Positions 9,076 through 17,500 of a stretch of DNA of 64,000 nt are shown one piece after another. Made by a program: the position numbers and the translations under genes. The stretch is from Winogradskya consettensis. Its GTDB lineage: Bacteria; Actinomycetota; Actinomycetes; Mycobacteriales; Micromonosporaceae. Each line of letters begins with the position of its first letter. The first letter of the stretch is position 1. The notes beneath the pieces are model-generated. The model did not search any database. It saw only the letters and a program-made list of their open reading frames with translations, and was not told where the DNA came from. The stretch is from positions 1 through 64,000 of the forward strand of contig NZ_BOQP01000013.1 of the NCBI RefSeq assembly GCF_018332715.1. The letters run 5' to 3'.

Positions 9076-10062
9076 ACGAGGGTTGGTTGGCGGGCAGCGA
9101 TGACCACGGCGCTCTACGGGCCCGGGGGCTTCTTCACCCGCGCCTCGGAGGGGCCCGCGGACCACTTCAGGACCAGCGTGCACGCGTCGCCGCTGTTCGC
9201 CGGGGCGTTGCTGCGGCTGATCCAGCGGGTGGACGCCGCGCTGGGGCGTCCCCGGGTGCTGCAGGTCGTGGATGTCGGTGCGGGGCGGGGCGAGCTGCTC
9301 GCGGCGTTACGGGCGCTGGCCGACGGCACGGGGCTCGGCGAGCGGGTCCGGTTCACCGGGGTCGAGGTCGCACCGCGACCGGACGGGCTGCCCGCGGAGA
9401 TCGGCTGGCAGCCCGACGTGCCGCAGGACATCGTCGGTGTGCTGCTGGCGACCGAATGGCTCGACAACGTGCCGCTGGACGTCGCCGAGGTCGACGAGCA
9501 CGGGCGGATCCGGCGGGTGCTGGTCGACCCGGTCGGCGGGCTCGAGTCGCTCGGGCCGGACATCGACGCCGCCGACCGGTTCTGGCTGGCGCGGTGGTGG
9601 CGCGGGGCCGGCCTGGGCGACCGGGTCGAGCTGGGCTGGCCGCGCGACCTCGCCTGGGCGGATGCCGTTTCTTCGGTACGCCGGGGAAGCGCACTCGCCG
9701 TGGACTACGGGCACCTGCGAACCGCCCGGCCGCCCCTGGGCACGCTCACGGGGTTCCGCGGCGGCCGGCAGGTCAGCCCCGTGCCCGATGGCGGGAGCGA
9801 CCTGACCGCTCATGTGGCGCTCGACTCCGCCGCGGCGGCTGCCGGGTGGGCGTACACCATCGTCAGTCAGCGGCATGCGCTCAAAGCGCTGGGGGTCGAC
9901 GGCGGCCGGCCACCGCTGGAGCTCGCCCGAACCGATCCGGCGGGTTATCTCCGGGCCCTGAGCGCCGCCGGAGCCGCCGCCGAACTCACCGACCCGGACG
10001 GACTCGGTGGACACTGGTGGTTGCTGCACGAAGTGGGCATCGAGCTTCGTGGGACGATCTGA
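9073..10062 (+). CDS. SAM-dependent methyltransferase of the MidA/NDUFAF7 (COG1565) family
   Basis: Predicted class I methyltransferase. Family blocks are GPGGFFTRASEGPADHFRTS at the N terminus, VVDVGAGRGELLAALRAL (SAM-binding motif I) near residue 65, and LLATEWLDNVPLDVAEVDE, the counterpart of the NE-DALP block of MidA proteins. In mitochondria NDUFAF7 dimethylates an arginine of NDUFS2, the NuoD homologue; here the next gene, three bases downstream, is nuoD. The same job, in complex I assembly, is therefore a good inference. GTG at 9073 was preferred because of the upstream -10 box; ATG at 9100 is possible. Confidence 0.85.
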   Translation: MTRVGWRAAMTTALYGPGGFFTRASEGPADHFRTSVHASPLFAGALLRLIQRVDAALGRPRVLQVVDVGAGRGELLAALRALADGTGLGERVRFTGVEVAPRPDGLPAEIGWQPDVPQDIVGVLLATEWLDNVPLDVAEVDEHGRIRRVLVDPVGGLESLGPDIDAADRFWLARWWRGAGLGDRVELGWPRDLAWADAVSSVRRGSALAVDYGHLRTARPPLGTLTGFRGGRQVSPVPDGGSDLTAHVALDSAAAAAGWAYTIVSQRHALKALGVDGGRPPLELARTDPAGYLRALSAAGAAAELTDPDGLGGHWWLLHEVGIELRGTI

Positions 10063-10065
10063 CCC

Positions 10066-11208
10066 GTGAGTGACGTGCGGGAGATGACGGTCGGTACGGG
10101 TGCCGGGCTCGACACCGCCGACATGGTGCTCAACATCGGCCCGCAGCACCCCTCGACCCACGGCGTGCTGCGGCTCAATCTGACCCTCGACGGTGAACGC
10201 GTCAAGACCTGCGAACCGATCGTCGGCTACATGCACCGCGGCGCGGAGAAACTCTTCGAGGTCCGCGACTACCGGCAGATCCTCGTCCTCGCCAACCGGC
10301 ACGACTGGCTCTCCGCCTTCTCCAACGAACTCGGCGTGGCGCTCGCCGTCGAACGGCTCATGGGCATCGAGGTGCCCGAGCGCGCCACCTGGCTGCGGAT
10401 GGCGCTGGCCGAGCTGAACCGGGTGCTCAACCATCTGATGTTCCTCGGCTCCTACCCCCTGGAGATCGGCGCGATCACGCCGATGTTCTACGCGTTCCGC
10501 GAGCGGGAGACGCTGCAGGCGGTCATGGAAGAGGTCTCCGGCGGCCGCATCCACTACATGTTCAACCGCGTCGGCGGGCTCAAGGAGGAGGTCCCGGCCG
10601 GCTGGACCGGCCGCGCCCGGCAGGCGATCGCCGAGGTCCGTTCGCGGATGCCCGACATCGACAACCTGATCCGCAAGAACGACATCTTCATGGCGCGTAC
10701 GGTCGGCGTCGGCGTGCTGACCGCGGAACAGGCCGCCGCGTACGGCGCCTCCGGGCCGGTCGCCCGGGCCAGCGGGCTCGACATGGACCTGCGGCGCGAC
10801 GAGCCGTACCTCGCTTACGACCAGCTCGACGTGCCGGTGGTCACGCGCACGGCCGGGGACTGCCACTCCCGCTTCGAGGTGCTGCTGGAGCAGGTGTACG
10901 TCTCGCTCGACCTCGCCGACGAATGCCTCTCCCGCGTCGACACGATCGGCGGACCGGTGAACGTCCGGCTGCCCAAGGTGGTCAAGGCACCCGAAGGCCA
11001 CACGTACGCGTGGACCGAGAACCCGCTCGGCATCAACGGCTACTACCTGGTGTCGCGGGGCGAGAAGACACCGTGGCGGTTGAAGCTGCGCACCGCCTCC
11101 TACGCGAACGTGCAGGCGCTGGCGACGCTGATCCCCGGCTGTCTCGTGCCGGACCTGATCGCGATCCTCGGCTCGATGTTCTTCGTCGTCGGGGATATCG
11201 ACAAGTAG
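10066..11208 (+). CDS. nuoD: NADH-quinone oxidoreductase subunit D (NuoD) paralogue, stand-alone
   Basis: The 49-kDa-type subunit that forms part of the quinone site of complex I. The chain begins with [15 protein letters not shown], then [33 protein letters not shown] and ends FFVVGDIDK. Length 380 is slightly short but complete. Arg58 in MHRGAEK aligns with the arginine (Arg85 of mature NDUFS2) methylated by NDUFAF7 in mitochondria. No other nuo genes are nearby, so this is probably the second nuoD seen in many Actinobacteria (nuoD2 in Streptomyces), coupled to the methyltransferase. A two-way terminator follows. Confidence 0.93.
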   Translation: MSDVREMTVGTGAGLDTADMVLNIGPQHPSTHGVLRLNLTLDGERVKTCEPIVGYMHRGAEKLFEVRDYRQILVLANRHDWLSAFSNELGVALAVERLMGIEVPERATWLRMALAELNRVLNHLMFLGSYPLEIGAITPMFYAFRERETLQAVMEEVSGGRIHYMFNRVGGLKEEVPAGWTGRARQAIAEVRSRMPDIDNLIRKNDIFMARTVGVGVLTAEQAAAYGASGPVARASGLDMDLRRDEPYLAYDQLDVPVVTRTAGDCHSRFEVLLEQVYVSLDLADECLSRVDTIGGPVNVRLPKVVKAPEGHTYAWTENPLGINGYYLVSRGEKTPWRLKLRTASYANVQALATLIPGCLVPDLIAILGSMFFVVGDIDK

Positions 11209-11215
11209 GCCCTCC

Positions 11216-11264
11216 AGGTTCCGTTCTGTAGGTCAGGCCCGGCCTCACCTACGAAACAGAACCT
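11216..11264. terminator. Two-way terminator between nuoD and the convergent repeat protein gene
   Basis: Imperfect 18-bp inverted repeat (arms 11216-11233 and 11247-11264) with AGGCC-C-GGCCT inside the loop. It lies between two convergent genes and overlaps the last codon of the minus-strand gene, so it can end both transcripts. Confidence 0.7.
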
Positions 11265-13695
11265 AACGGCTCTGATAGACGTTGCGCGCCGGGATCGGGT
11301 CCGGGGCGTAGTGGTGATGGTCGTCGTCCCGCTCGTAGCCGACGCCGGCCGGACCGCCGTAGCCGTAACTCCCTGCCGACACAAAATCGCTGCTGTCGTA
11401 GCTGGACGGGGTTTCGGGCGTTGCGATGCTCCGGCCGTAGGTCGCCGGCGCCGGGGTGCCGTAGGTGGTCCCGTATCCGGCGGCTTCCTCGCGGCCGTAG
11501 TCGTTCTCCTGGTAGCCGCTGTCCGCGCTGCCGTCGTCCGCGCCGCCGTTGTCCGCCGCCTGCGCTTCGCCGGTGTCCGGGTAGCTGCTGCTCGCGTAGC
11601 TGCTGCCAACGCCGTAGGTGTTGCCCTGCTTCACATAGCCGGGCTGGTCATAGCCCGCGTCCGCGTAACCTGTCTGCTCGACGTGCTCATATCCGGTCTG
11701 CTCAGCCTGCTCGTAGCCGTCCTGCCCGGTCCGCGCCGAGCCGTAATGCCCGGCCTGCGCTGAGCCACGCTGACCGGCCTGCGCTGAGCCGTATTGACCA
11801 GCCTGCGCTGAGCCGCGCTGACCGGTCTGCGCTGAGCCGTACTGAGCGGCCTGGTCGTAGCCCTTCTGGGCATAACCCGGATTGCCATAGTTGTCCTGCG
11901 CGTAGCCGGTGTTGTCGTAGCCCGCCTGGGCGTAGCCGTCGTTCTCGTAGCTGTTGTCGGGCTCGTAACCGCTGGCCTGCCGATAGCTGCTGCCATGTTC
12001 CCCGGCGTCACCCGGCTCATAGGCATCGTCCGACTGATACGCACTGCCGACCTGATAGGCACTGCCGGCTTGGTAGGCGCCACCCTGCCGATAGCCATCG
12101 TCCGGCTGGTAGCCATCGTCCGGTTGGTAGCCATCGCCTTGCTGGTAGGCGCTGTCCTGCTGGTACGCGCCGTCCTGCTGATAGGCCTCGTCCGGCTGGT
12201 AGATGCCGTCCTGCTGGTAGGTGCCAGCCTGCTGATAGTTGCCGGCCTGCTGGTAACTGCCAACCTGCTGGTAACTGCCAACCTGCTGGTAGGCGCCGTC
12301 TTGGTGATCGGCTTCGTCGTAGGTGTCGTGGCCGGGGGTTGCGTCGTCCGGGGCCGTGCGCGCCGCCGTGCTGCCGTAGACGCCGGGCTGCGGGGTGACG
12401 TTGCCGGTCGTCAGCCCGTAGCCGAGGCTCGGCTCCGCATGAATTTCCCGGGCCAGATCCGTGCTCGTGTCGGGCGCCGCGTGCCGGCGTCTCGGTGCTG
12501 CGACGGGTGCCTCCGGCTCGGGGGCAGGCAGAGGGCCGAGCTCGTCCATCGCCGGGGCGACCGAAGCCGCCGCGGATGCCCGCACCGCGCCCTTCGGAGC
12601 TTTGTAACCGGCAGCCGGGTCCTGCTGCTCGTAGGAATCGTAAGGCTGCGGAGAGACGCTCGCCGGAACCGCGCGGCCCGGCCTCGGACCGTCAGGACGC
12701 GCCCGCCCCGTCCGGTTCGCCGCCGCCCCGGACTGCGGCGCACTCGCTGAGCTTCCGGACCACGGCTCCCCAGTCGGAACCCCGGATCTCGGCGAGCCCA
12801 CCGCGGCACCAGACCTCGGCGCGCTGGTCGCGGCACCAGACCTCGGCGCTCCCGCGGACGCTCCCGGGATGGGCCCGCCAACCACCGACCCAGACCTCGG
12901 CGTGCCCGCGGGGGCTCCGGACCTCGGCATTCCCGCAGGGGCCCCAGATCTTGGTGTGCCCGCGGGGGCTCCGGATCTTGGTGTGCCCGCGGGGGCTCCG
13001 GATCTTGGTGTGGTGGGGGCGGCGCCTGGCCGGGGCGCATTGGCCGGGGCGCCGGAGCGTGGGGGGCCGGAGCGTGGGGCGCCGGGACCGCCGTGCAGGG
13101 ACGGGTCGATGGGGGCGGAGACCCTCGGTGGGGCGGGCTTGTCGGGTGCGCTGCCGGGGACGACGACGCTTGCCGAGCCGACCCGGGCTGACCCGGCACC
13201 CCGCTGAGCGGGAACCGGAGCCGGACCCGGCACGGACGCGGCTCCGGCAGCGCTGATCGGTGCCGAGATCGGTGCGGAGATGCGGGGCGGCGGCGGAGCC
13301 GGCCGGGCTGAACCCCCGGCGGGTCTCGGTGCGATGGGAGGGCCGGGGACGGAACGCAGTGCGCCCATCTCGTCCTCGAGGGCCTGGACCCGGTTGTCCG
13401 TGGCGCGGGCCGTGGCGGTCAGCTCGTCGCGCAGGCCGCCGCGGAGGGCGTCGACCTCGGCGGAGACGCGGTCCTCCACGTCCATCCGGTGCAGGACCGG
13501 GTCGGTGCGGATCAGCATCGCGGCGCCGATGAGGACCACGCAGACCGCTATGAGCAGCACCGCGAAGCGCATCGCGCCGGTGCTGCCGCCGATCAGGACG
13601 ACGATTGCCGCGATCGGGGCCAGCCCGATGCCCGCCCAGATCAGCCCGGTCAGCAGACGGGTGTGCTGCTTCACCTCGGGGTCCCGGTCCGGCAT
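11263..13695 (-). CDS. Membrane protein with very long low-complexity, repeat-rich tail
   Basis: Function unknown. The 810 residues divide into three parts. Residues 1-70 hold two membrane segments (LLTGLIWAGIGLAPIAAIVVL and a second ending VVLIGAAMLI) and are followed by a short coiled-coil-like stretch to about 115. Residues about 120-400 are proline- and glycine-rich with SGAPAGTPR nonapeptides. From about 450 onward the chain is rich in Tyr, Gln, Gly, Ser and Asp, with hexapeptides of the form GAYQQD and GSYQQV and octads such as GSAQAGQY. No enzyme motif is seen. The ATG chosen lies just before the first membrane segment; the longer frame overlaps the binding protein gene. Composition resembles prion-like domains. 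Confidence 0.75.
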   Translation of the reverse strand: MPDRDPEVKQHTRLLTGLIWAGIGLAPIAAIVVLIGGSTGAMRFAVLLIAVCVVLIGAAMLIRTDPVLHRMDVEDRVSAEVDALRGGLRDELTATARATDNRVQALEDEMGALRSVPGPPIAPRPAGGSARPAPPPPRISAPISAPISAAGAASVPGPAPVPAQRGAGSARVGSASVVVPGSAPDKPAPPRVSAPIDPSLHGGPGAPRSGPPRSGAPANAPRPGAAPTTPRSGAPAGTPRSGAPAGTPRSGAPAGMPRSGAPAGTPRSGSVVGGPIPGASAGAPRSGAATSAPRSGAAVGSPRSGVPTGEPWSGSSASAPQSGAAANRTGRARPDGPRPGRAVPASVSPQPYDSYEQQDPAAGYKAPKGAVRASAAASVAPAMDELGPLPAPEPEAPVAAPRRRHAAPDTSTDLAREIHAEPSLGYGLTTGNVTPQPGVYGSTAARTAPDDATPGHDTYDEADHQDGAYQQVGSYQQVGSYQQAGNYQQAGTYQQDGIYQPDEAYQQDGAYQQDSAYQQGDGYQPDDGYQPDDGYRQGGAYQAGSAYQVGSAYQSDDAYEPGDAGEHGSSYRQASGYEPDNSYENDGYAQAGYDNTGYAQDNYGNPGYAQKGYDQAAQYGSAQTGQRGSAQAGQYGSAQAGQRGSAQAGHYGSARTGQDGYEQAEQTGYEHVEQTGYADAGYDQPGYVKQGNTYGVGSSYASSSYPDTGEAQAADNGGADDGSADSGYQENDYGREEAAGYGTTYGTPAPATYGRSIATPETPSSYDSSDFVSAGSYGYGGPAGVGYERDDDHHHYAPDPIPARNVYQSR
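11720..12300 (-). repeat. Tandem coding repeats for Tyr/Gln/Gly peptides
   Basis: In-frame DNA repeats inside the membrane protein gene. The clearest is an 18-bp unit, perfect at 12247-12264 and 12265-12282, giving a GSYQQV-type hexapeptide; degenerate copies extend to about 12060. Around 11750-11850 a 24-bp family encodes GSAQAGQ octads. All units are multiples of three, so copy-number changes keep the frame. Confidence 0.85.
12904..13011 (-). repeat. Four 27-bp in-frame tandem repeats (SGAPAGTPR)
   Basis: Units at 12904-12930, 12931-12957, 12958-12984 and 12985-13011. The last two are identical; the first two differ at a few bases. Each encodes one nonapeptide in the proline-rich part of the membrane protein. 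Confidence 0.9.
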
Positions 13696-13709
13696 GGTCG
13701 CAGATGTTA
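13693..13709 (-). promoter_or_regulatory. Leaderless-type promoter: TAACAT, 8 nt, ATG of the repeat-rich membrane protein
   Basis: Minus-strand TAACAT (13704-13709) stands eight bases before the ATG and no ribosome binding site is present. It supports this start over longer options. Confidence 0.4.
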
Positions 13710-13801
13710 TCGAGAGTGACCGGGCCGGCGAAACAAGCGGCATGGGATCAAGGATCGCCGATCGGGCTGAATCAGCAGGTGGCCGGGCGGAAACCGGCGT
13801 T

Positions 13802-13847
13802 TGAGAAAAAACCGCCCGCCGGGTGCGTGGGGCACCGGGCGGGCGGA
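13802..13847 (-). terminator. Terminator of the osmolyte-transporter operon
   Basis: Arms 13813-13827 and 13833-13847 pair over 15 bp with one mismatch. On the minus strand the stem is followed directly by GGTTTTTTCTCAAA, a proper T-tract. It lies just downstream of the binding-protein gene. Confidence 0.9.
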
Positions 13848-13862
13848 TCACATCGGATGGGG

Positions 13863-14861
13863 TCAGCCGGCGGCGAGGGCGCCGTCCGAGCTGAAGACCA
13901 GGCCCACGCTGATCGTGCCCTGCTTGAGGCCGGTCTTGGTGAGCGGGCCGCCCGAGTCGAGCGAGCTGAACTTGCCGGCCTGGAAGCCGTACGTGTCGAC
14001 CAGGCCCTGCTGGCACTTCGGACGCTGCGGGCATTCCGCCGGGCCGCCGAGCACCGTGGCTGCGCCGGAGCACTTGGCCGCGAGGTCGGAGAGCGTGGTC
14101 AGGGCGTACTTGGTGGCGAACGCCTCGGTGACGGCGAACGCGTTCTGGTCCTGCGCCGCCGACGGGGTGCCGAAGGTCAGGCCGGCCTTGTCGCCGAGCG
14201 CCTTGAGGTTGGTCATCGTGGTGGTGAGGTCGGTCGAGGACGGGTCCTTGGCGTTAGCCCCGTCGATCTTGCCCGAGAGGAACGTCGCGAGGGTGGCGGC
14301 GTACTCAGGGACGATGTCGATGTCGCCCTTGGCGAGCGCGGGCTCGTACAGCTCGCGGTTGCCGATGGTCTGCACCTTGACGGTGTAGCCGGCCGCCGTG
14401 AGCGCGATGCCGTAGAGCTCACCGAGGGTCTTGCTCTCGCTGAAGTCAGCGGCGCCGACGGTCAGGTCGCCGCCCTTGCCCTTGGTGATGCCCGTCGTGA
14501 CGCTGTTGGCGGTCACGAACTCCTGGGCCGCGTCCTTGGCCGACTTGCGGTCGACGTCGACGGCCTTGTTGAGCTCGATGAGCTTCTCCGTGTCGAGCGC
14601 GGCGGAGACCTTGTCCAGCGCCGCCAGGATCTCCGGGGAGGACGCCTTGGTGTTGATCGCCGGCACCACGTTGTCGGTGTTCTGCAGGGCCTTGTCGTCG
14701 GTCAGCACGACGAGCTTGTCGCCCGCGACCGGGGCGCACCCGGAGCCCGAGGCCGCGCTGGGCGGGGCCGAGGTGCCGGACGAGCCGGACTCACCACAGC
14801 CGGCGAGGATGACGGCGGCGGTCAGGAAGGTGCCGGCCGTCAGGAGCAGATTTCGACGCAT
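13863..14861 (-). CDS. Osmolyte (glycine betaine/choline-type) ABC transporter binding lipoprotein, apparently circularly permuted
   Basis: Captures a quaternary ammonium or similar solute for the permeases upstream. The signal peptide ends in a lipobox with Cys22 of LAGC. The usual OpuAC/OsmF order starts with a block like LTVGAADFSESKTLGELY and ends with a block like LVVLTDDK, DNVVP and LNKAVDVD. Here the order is reversed: LVVLTDDK to AAQEFV is at about 50-116, LTVGAADFSES begins at 133, and the chain ends at SVGLVFSSDGALAAG, exactly where the moved part would normally continue. The ATG has AAGGCGG upstream. It is the third gene of the transporter operon and is followed by a strong terminator. 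Confidence 0.88.
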   Translation of the reverse strand: MRRNLLLTAGTFLTAAVILAGCGESGSSGTSAPPSAASGSGCAPVAGDKLVVLTDDKALQNTDNVVPAINTKASSPEILAALDKVSAALDTEKLIELNKAVDVDRKSAKDAAQEFVTANSVTTGITKGKGGDLTVGAADFSESKTLGELYGIALTAAGYTVKVQTIGNRELYEPALAKGDIDIVPEYAATLATFLSGKIDGANAKDPSSTDLTTTMTNLKALGDKAGLTFGTPSAAQDQNAFAVTEAFATKYALTTLSDLAAKCSGAATVLGGPAECPQRPKCQQGLVDTYGFQAGKFSSLDSGGPLTKTGLKQGTISVGLVFSSDGALAAG

Positions 14862-14880
14862 ACAGCCGCCTTCTGTGTCC

Positions 14881-14902
14881 CGGCACGACCGAGGTCGTGC
14901 CG
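14881..14902 (-). promoter_or_regulatory. Hairpin between permease and binding-protein genes
   Basis: Perfect 9-bp stem (14881-14889 with 14894-14902, loop CGAG) in the 190-bp gap before the binding-protein gene. There is no T-tract on the minus strand. It could stabilise a processed mRNA so that the binding protein is made in excess; this is inference. Confidence 0.45.
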
Positions 14903-15053
14903 CGTGTCCGACGGGCAGCCGAGGTGTCGATGCCCGCTCATTTTCGATTGTTGTGCCGCCCACCTGCGGCTGCACCTCCAGTTCATTAACCCCGGGGCGC
15001 GGCAGGCTATGCCGATCTTCGCCCTAAGTTGCGGATTCGTTACACGCGAACGC

Positions 15054-15770
15054 TCAAGCGGCGGGTGCCGCGGCGCTGGGACGACGACGCCGCCGCGTAC
15101 GCAACGGGCGCGGGGTCACCAGCCGCTGCACCAGGGCCAGGAGGCCCTCGACGAGCAGCGCGAGCCCCGCCACGACGATGCCGCCGGCGACGATCTGACC
15201 GCCACCGCCGTTGCTCATCCCGATGCCGAACCCCGCCGAGATGATCTCGCCGAGCCCGCCGCCGTTCACGAACGCCGCCAGGGCCGCCGTCGCGACCACC
15301 TGCACCGCGGCCGTACGCAATCCGGCAGCGAGATAGGGCACCGACAGCGGAAGCTCGACCTGCCGCAGCACCTGCCCGCCGGACAGACCCATCCCGCGCG
15401 CAGCCTCCCGCGTCTCCGGGTCGATCTGCCTGAGGCCCGTGTACGCGTTGGCCAGCAGCGGCGGCACCGCGAAGACGGCGAGCGCCACCACCACGGGCGG
15501 CTTGCCGAACCCGAGCGGAGTCAGCGGCAGGATGGTCAGCAGCGCCAGCGTCGGCAGCGCGAGGGTCAGGTTGGCCACCGTGATGACCGCGCCGCCACCC
15601 CGGCCCCGATGCCCGAGCCAGATGCCGAGCGGCCAGCCGATCGCGCAACCCAGCAGGACCGCCCACAGGCTGATCACCAGGTGCTCCTGGAGCCGTTCGA
15701 GCAGGCCGCCCGGGTTGGTCCAGTTCAGCGGGTCGTTGAGCCAGACGATGCCCTCGTGGAAGTAGTTCAC
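15054..15770 (-). CDS. Osmolyte ABC transporter permease (second)
   Basis: Inner-membrane subunit of the OpuC-type importer. The 238-residue chain has about five to six membrane segments and the binding-protein-dependent permease loop near ETREAARGMGLSGGQVLRQV, which contacts the ATPase; the following block is ELPLSVPYLAAGLRTA. The C terminus is a short basic tail. Its start overlaps the stop of the first permease gene by four bases. The order permease, permease, binding protein is as in other OpuC-type systems, with the ATPase placed divergently. Confidence 0.92.
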   Translation of the reverse strand: MNYFHEGIVWLNDPLNWTNPGGLLERLQEHLVISLWAVLLGCAIGWPLGIWLGHRGRGGGAVITVANLTLALPTLALLTILPLTPLGFGKPPVVVALAVFAVPPLLANAYTGLRQIDPETREAARGMGLSGGQVLRQVELPLSVPYLAAGLRTAAVQVVATAALAAFVNGGGLGEIISAGFGIGMSNGGGGQIVAGGIVVAGLALLVEGLLALVQRLVTPRPLRTRRRRRPSAAAPAA

Positions 15771-16489
15771 GAGCGCCGCTCCCGGGTCCAGGGCGTCAGC
15801 AACCGCCCGATGCCGGCCAGCGCCAGATCGAGGACGAGGGCGAGCGCCACGCAGAGGATCGCGCCGGTCAGGATCTCGGCCTTGTAGAAGTTGTTCCGGA
15901 AGCCACCGAGGATCATGTCGCCGAGGCCGCCCTGCCCGATCAGCGAGCCGACCGTGACCAGCGCCACCGTCGACACGGTCGCGAGCCGCAGCCCGGTGAG
16001 GATGCCCGGTAGCGCGAGCGGCAACTCGATGCGCAGGAGGCGGCCGAACCGCCCGTAACCCATGCCCGCCGCCGCGTCACGCACCTCGCCGGGGACCTGG
16101 GTCAGACCGGCGAGCGCGTTGCGCACGAGCACCAGCAGGGCGTACAGAACAAGGGCGATCAGCACCGACGTGTCGCGGGTGGTCCCGACCGCCGGAGCGA
16201 TCAGGGCGAGCAGTGCCAGCGACGGGATCGTGTAGAGGACGCCGGAGAGTGCAAGAATCGGGCCGGTCAGCGGACGCCACCAGTAAGCGACGACCGCGAG
16301 CGGCAAGGCGACGATCAACGCGATGATCACAGCACGCGCGGTGAGACCCGCGTGGAACTGCAGCGCGGAGAGAATCTCGTCGGCGTTGTCGTGGACATAG
16401 CGCCAGGAGAACCACGGATTTCCCGGCCCGTCATCAGCGGGGGCGGCCAGGGGCCACGCAGGCGCCGGGGCCCTCGACAGGAAGGACAT
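15767..16489 (-). CDS. Osmolyte ABC transporter permease (first)
   Basis: Paired permease of the same importer, 240 residues. Membrane segments begin at about residue 50 (LTARAVIIALIVALPLAVVA), after a long cytoplasmic or amphipathic lead. The ATPase-contact loop reads GEVRDAAAGMGYGRFGRLLR followed by ELPLALPGILTGLRLA. There is no ribosome binding site before the ATG, but minus-strand TAGCGT stands six bases upstream, inside the first codons of the divergent ATPase gene, so the mRNA may be leaderless. Only two bases separate the start codons of this gene and the ATPase gene. Confidence 0.9.
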   Translation of the reverse strand: MSFLSRAPAPAWPLAAPADDGPGNPWFSWRYVHDNADEILSALQFHAGLTARAVIIALIVALPLAVVAYWWRPLTGPILALSGVLYTIPSLALLALIAPAVGTTRDTSVLIALVLYALLVLVRNALAGLTQVPGEVRDAAAGMGYGRFGRLLRIELPLALPGILTGLRLATVSTVALVTVGSLIGQGGLGDMILGGFRNNFYKAEILTGAILCVALALVLDLALAGIGRLLTPWTRERRS

Positions 16490-16501
16490 ACGTGGACGCT
16501 A
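16487..16501 (-). promoter_or_regulatory. Leaderless-type promoter of the permease operon inside the ATPase gene
   Basis: Minus-strand TAGCGT at 16496-16501, six bases before the permease ATG. The box overlaps codons 2-4 of the divergent ATPase gene. Confidence 0.45.
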
Positions 16502-17496
16502 CCGCGATCACCGACACCGGCGCTGGCCGGACCGCCGCGTCGATCACGCTCGAGAACCTCGGGAAGGTCTATCCCGACGGCACCGTGGCGGTCGGCGACA
16601 TCAGCCTGGAGGTCGAGGCCGGCGAGCTCGTCGTGCTCATCGGCCCGTCCGGCTGCGGCAAATCCACGATCCTGCGGATGCTCAACCGGTTGATCGAGCC
16701 GTCCAAGGGCCGGATCCTCATCGACGGCGAGGACGTCACCCAGCAGGACCCGGTCCAACTGCGCCGACGCATCGGGTACGTCATCCAGAATGTGGGACTC
16801 TTCCCGCATCAGAGCATCCGTACCAACGTCGGGACGGTGCCACGGCTGCTGGGCTGGGACAAGAAGAAGACCCGGGCCCGCTCCGAGGAGCTGCTCGAGC
16901 TGGTCGGCCTCGACCCGAAACGGTACGGCGGCCGCTACCCGCACGAGCTCTCCGGCGGGCAGCGGCAACGCGTCGGCGTGGCCCGGGCGCTCGCCGCCGA
17001 CCCGCTCGTGCTGCTGATGGACGAGCCGTTCTCCGCGGTCGACCCGATCGTCCGCGGCCGGCTCCAGGAGGAATTCCTCAATCTCCAGGCCGCGGTCCGC
17101 AAGACCATCGTGCTGGTCACCCATGACATCGATGAAGCCGTACGCCTCGGCGACCGGATCGCCGTGCTCGGCGAGGGTGGCCGGCTGCTGCAGTACGCGA
17201 GCCCGGCCGACCTGCTCAGCGACCCGGTGTCCGAGGAGGTCAGCGACTTCGTCGGCAACGATCGCGGCGTCCGGCGGCTCGCGGTCACGAAGGTGCGCGG
17301 GGCGATGCGGCCGATCGGTCAGGTCGAGGAGATCGAACGGCTGCCGACCGTCGACGTGGGCGGCACGCTCTATGACGCGCTCTCCGCCATGCTCACCAGC
17401 GACTCGCTCAACGTGGTCGTGACCGAGAACGGGAAACCGGTCGGCAGCATCTCTCGTTCAGCGCTGTTCGACGTACCGAACAAAACCGCCGTCTGA
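16492..17496 (+). CDS. Osmolyte ABC transporter ATP-binding protein with CBS domain
   Basis: Drives the OpuC/ProV-type importer. The ABC domain shows Walker A GPSGCGKST, the Q-loop YVIQNVGLFPH, signature LSGGQRQRVGVARAL, Walker B VLLMDEPFSAVDP and the switch histidine in LVTHDID. The C-terminal part (about 270-330) resembles one CBS-type module, which in this family can sense ionic strength. The GTG start is preceded by AGGAAGG, which lies inside the first codons of the divergent permease gene. A perfect 12-bp stem follows the stop. Confidence 0.94.
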   Translation: MDATAITDTGAGRTAASITLENLGKVYPDGTVAVGDISLEVEAGELVVLIGPSGCGKSTILRMLNRLIEPSKGRILIDGEDVTQQDPVQLRRRIGYVIQNVGLFPHQSIRTNVGTVPRLLGWDKKKTRARSEELLELVGLDPKRYGGRYPHELSGGQRQRVGVARALAADPLVLLMDEPFSAVDPIVRGRLQEEFLNLQAAVRKTIVLVTHDIDEAVRLGDRIAVLGEGGRLLQYASPADLLSDPVSEEVSDFVGNDRGVRRLAVTKVRGAMRPIGQVEEIERLPTVDVGGTLYDALSAMLTSDSLNVVVTENGKPVGSISRSALFDVPNKTAV

Positions 17497-17500
17497 GTGG

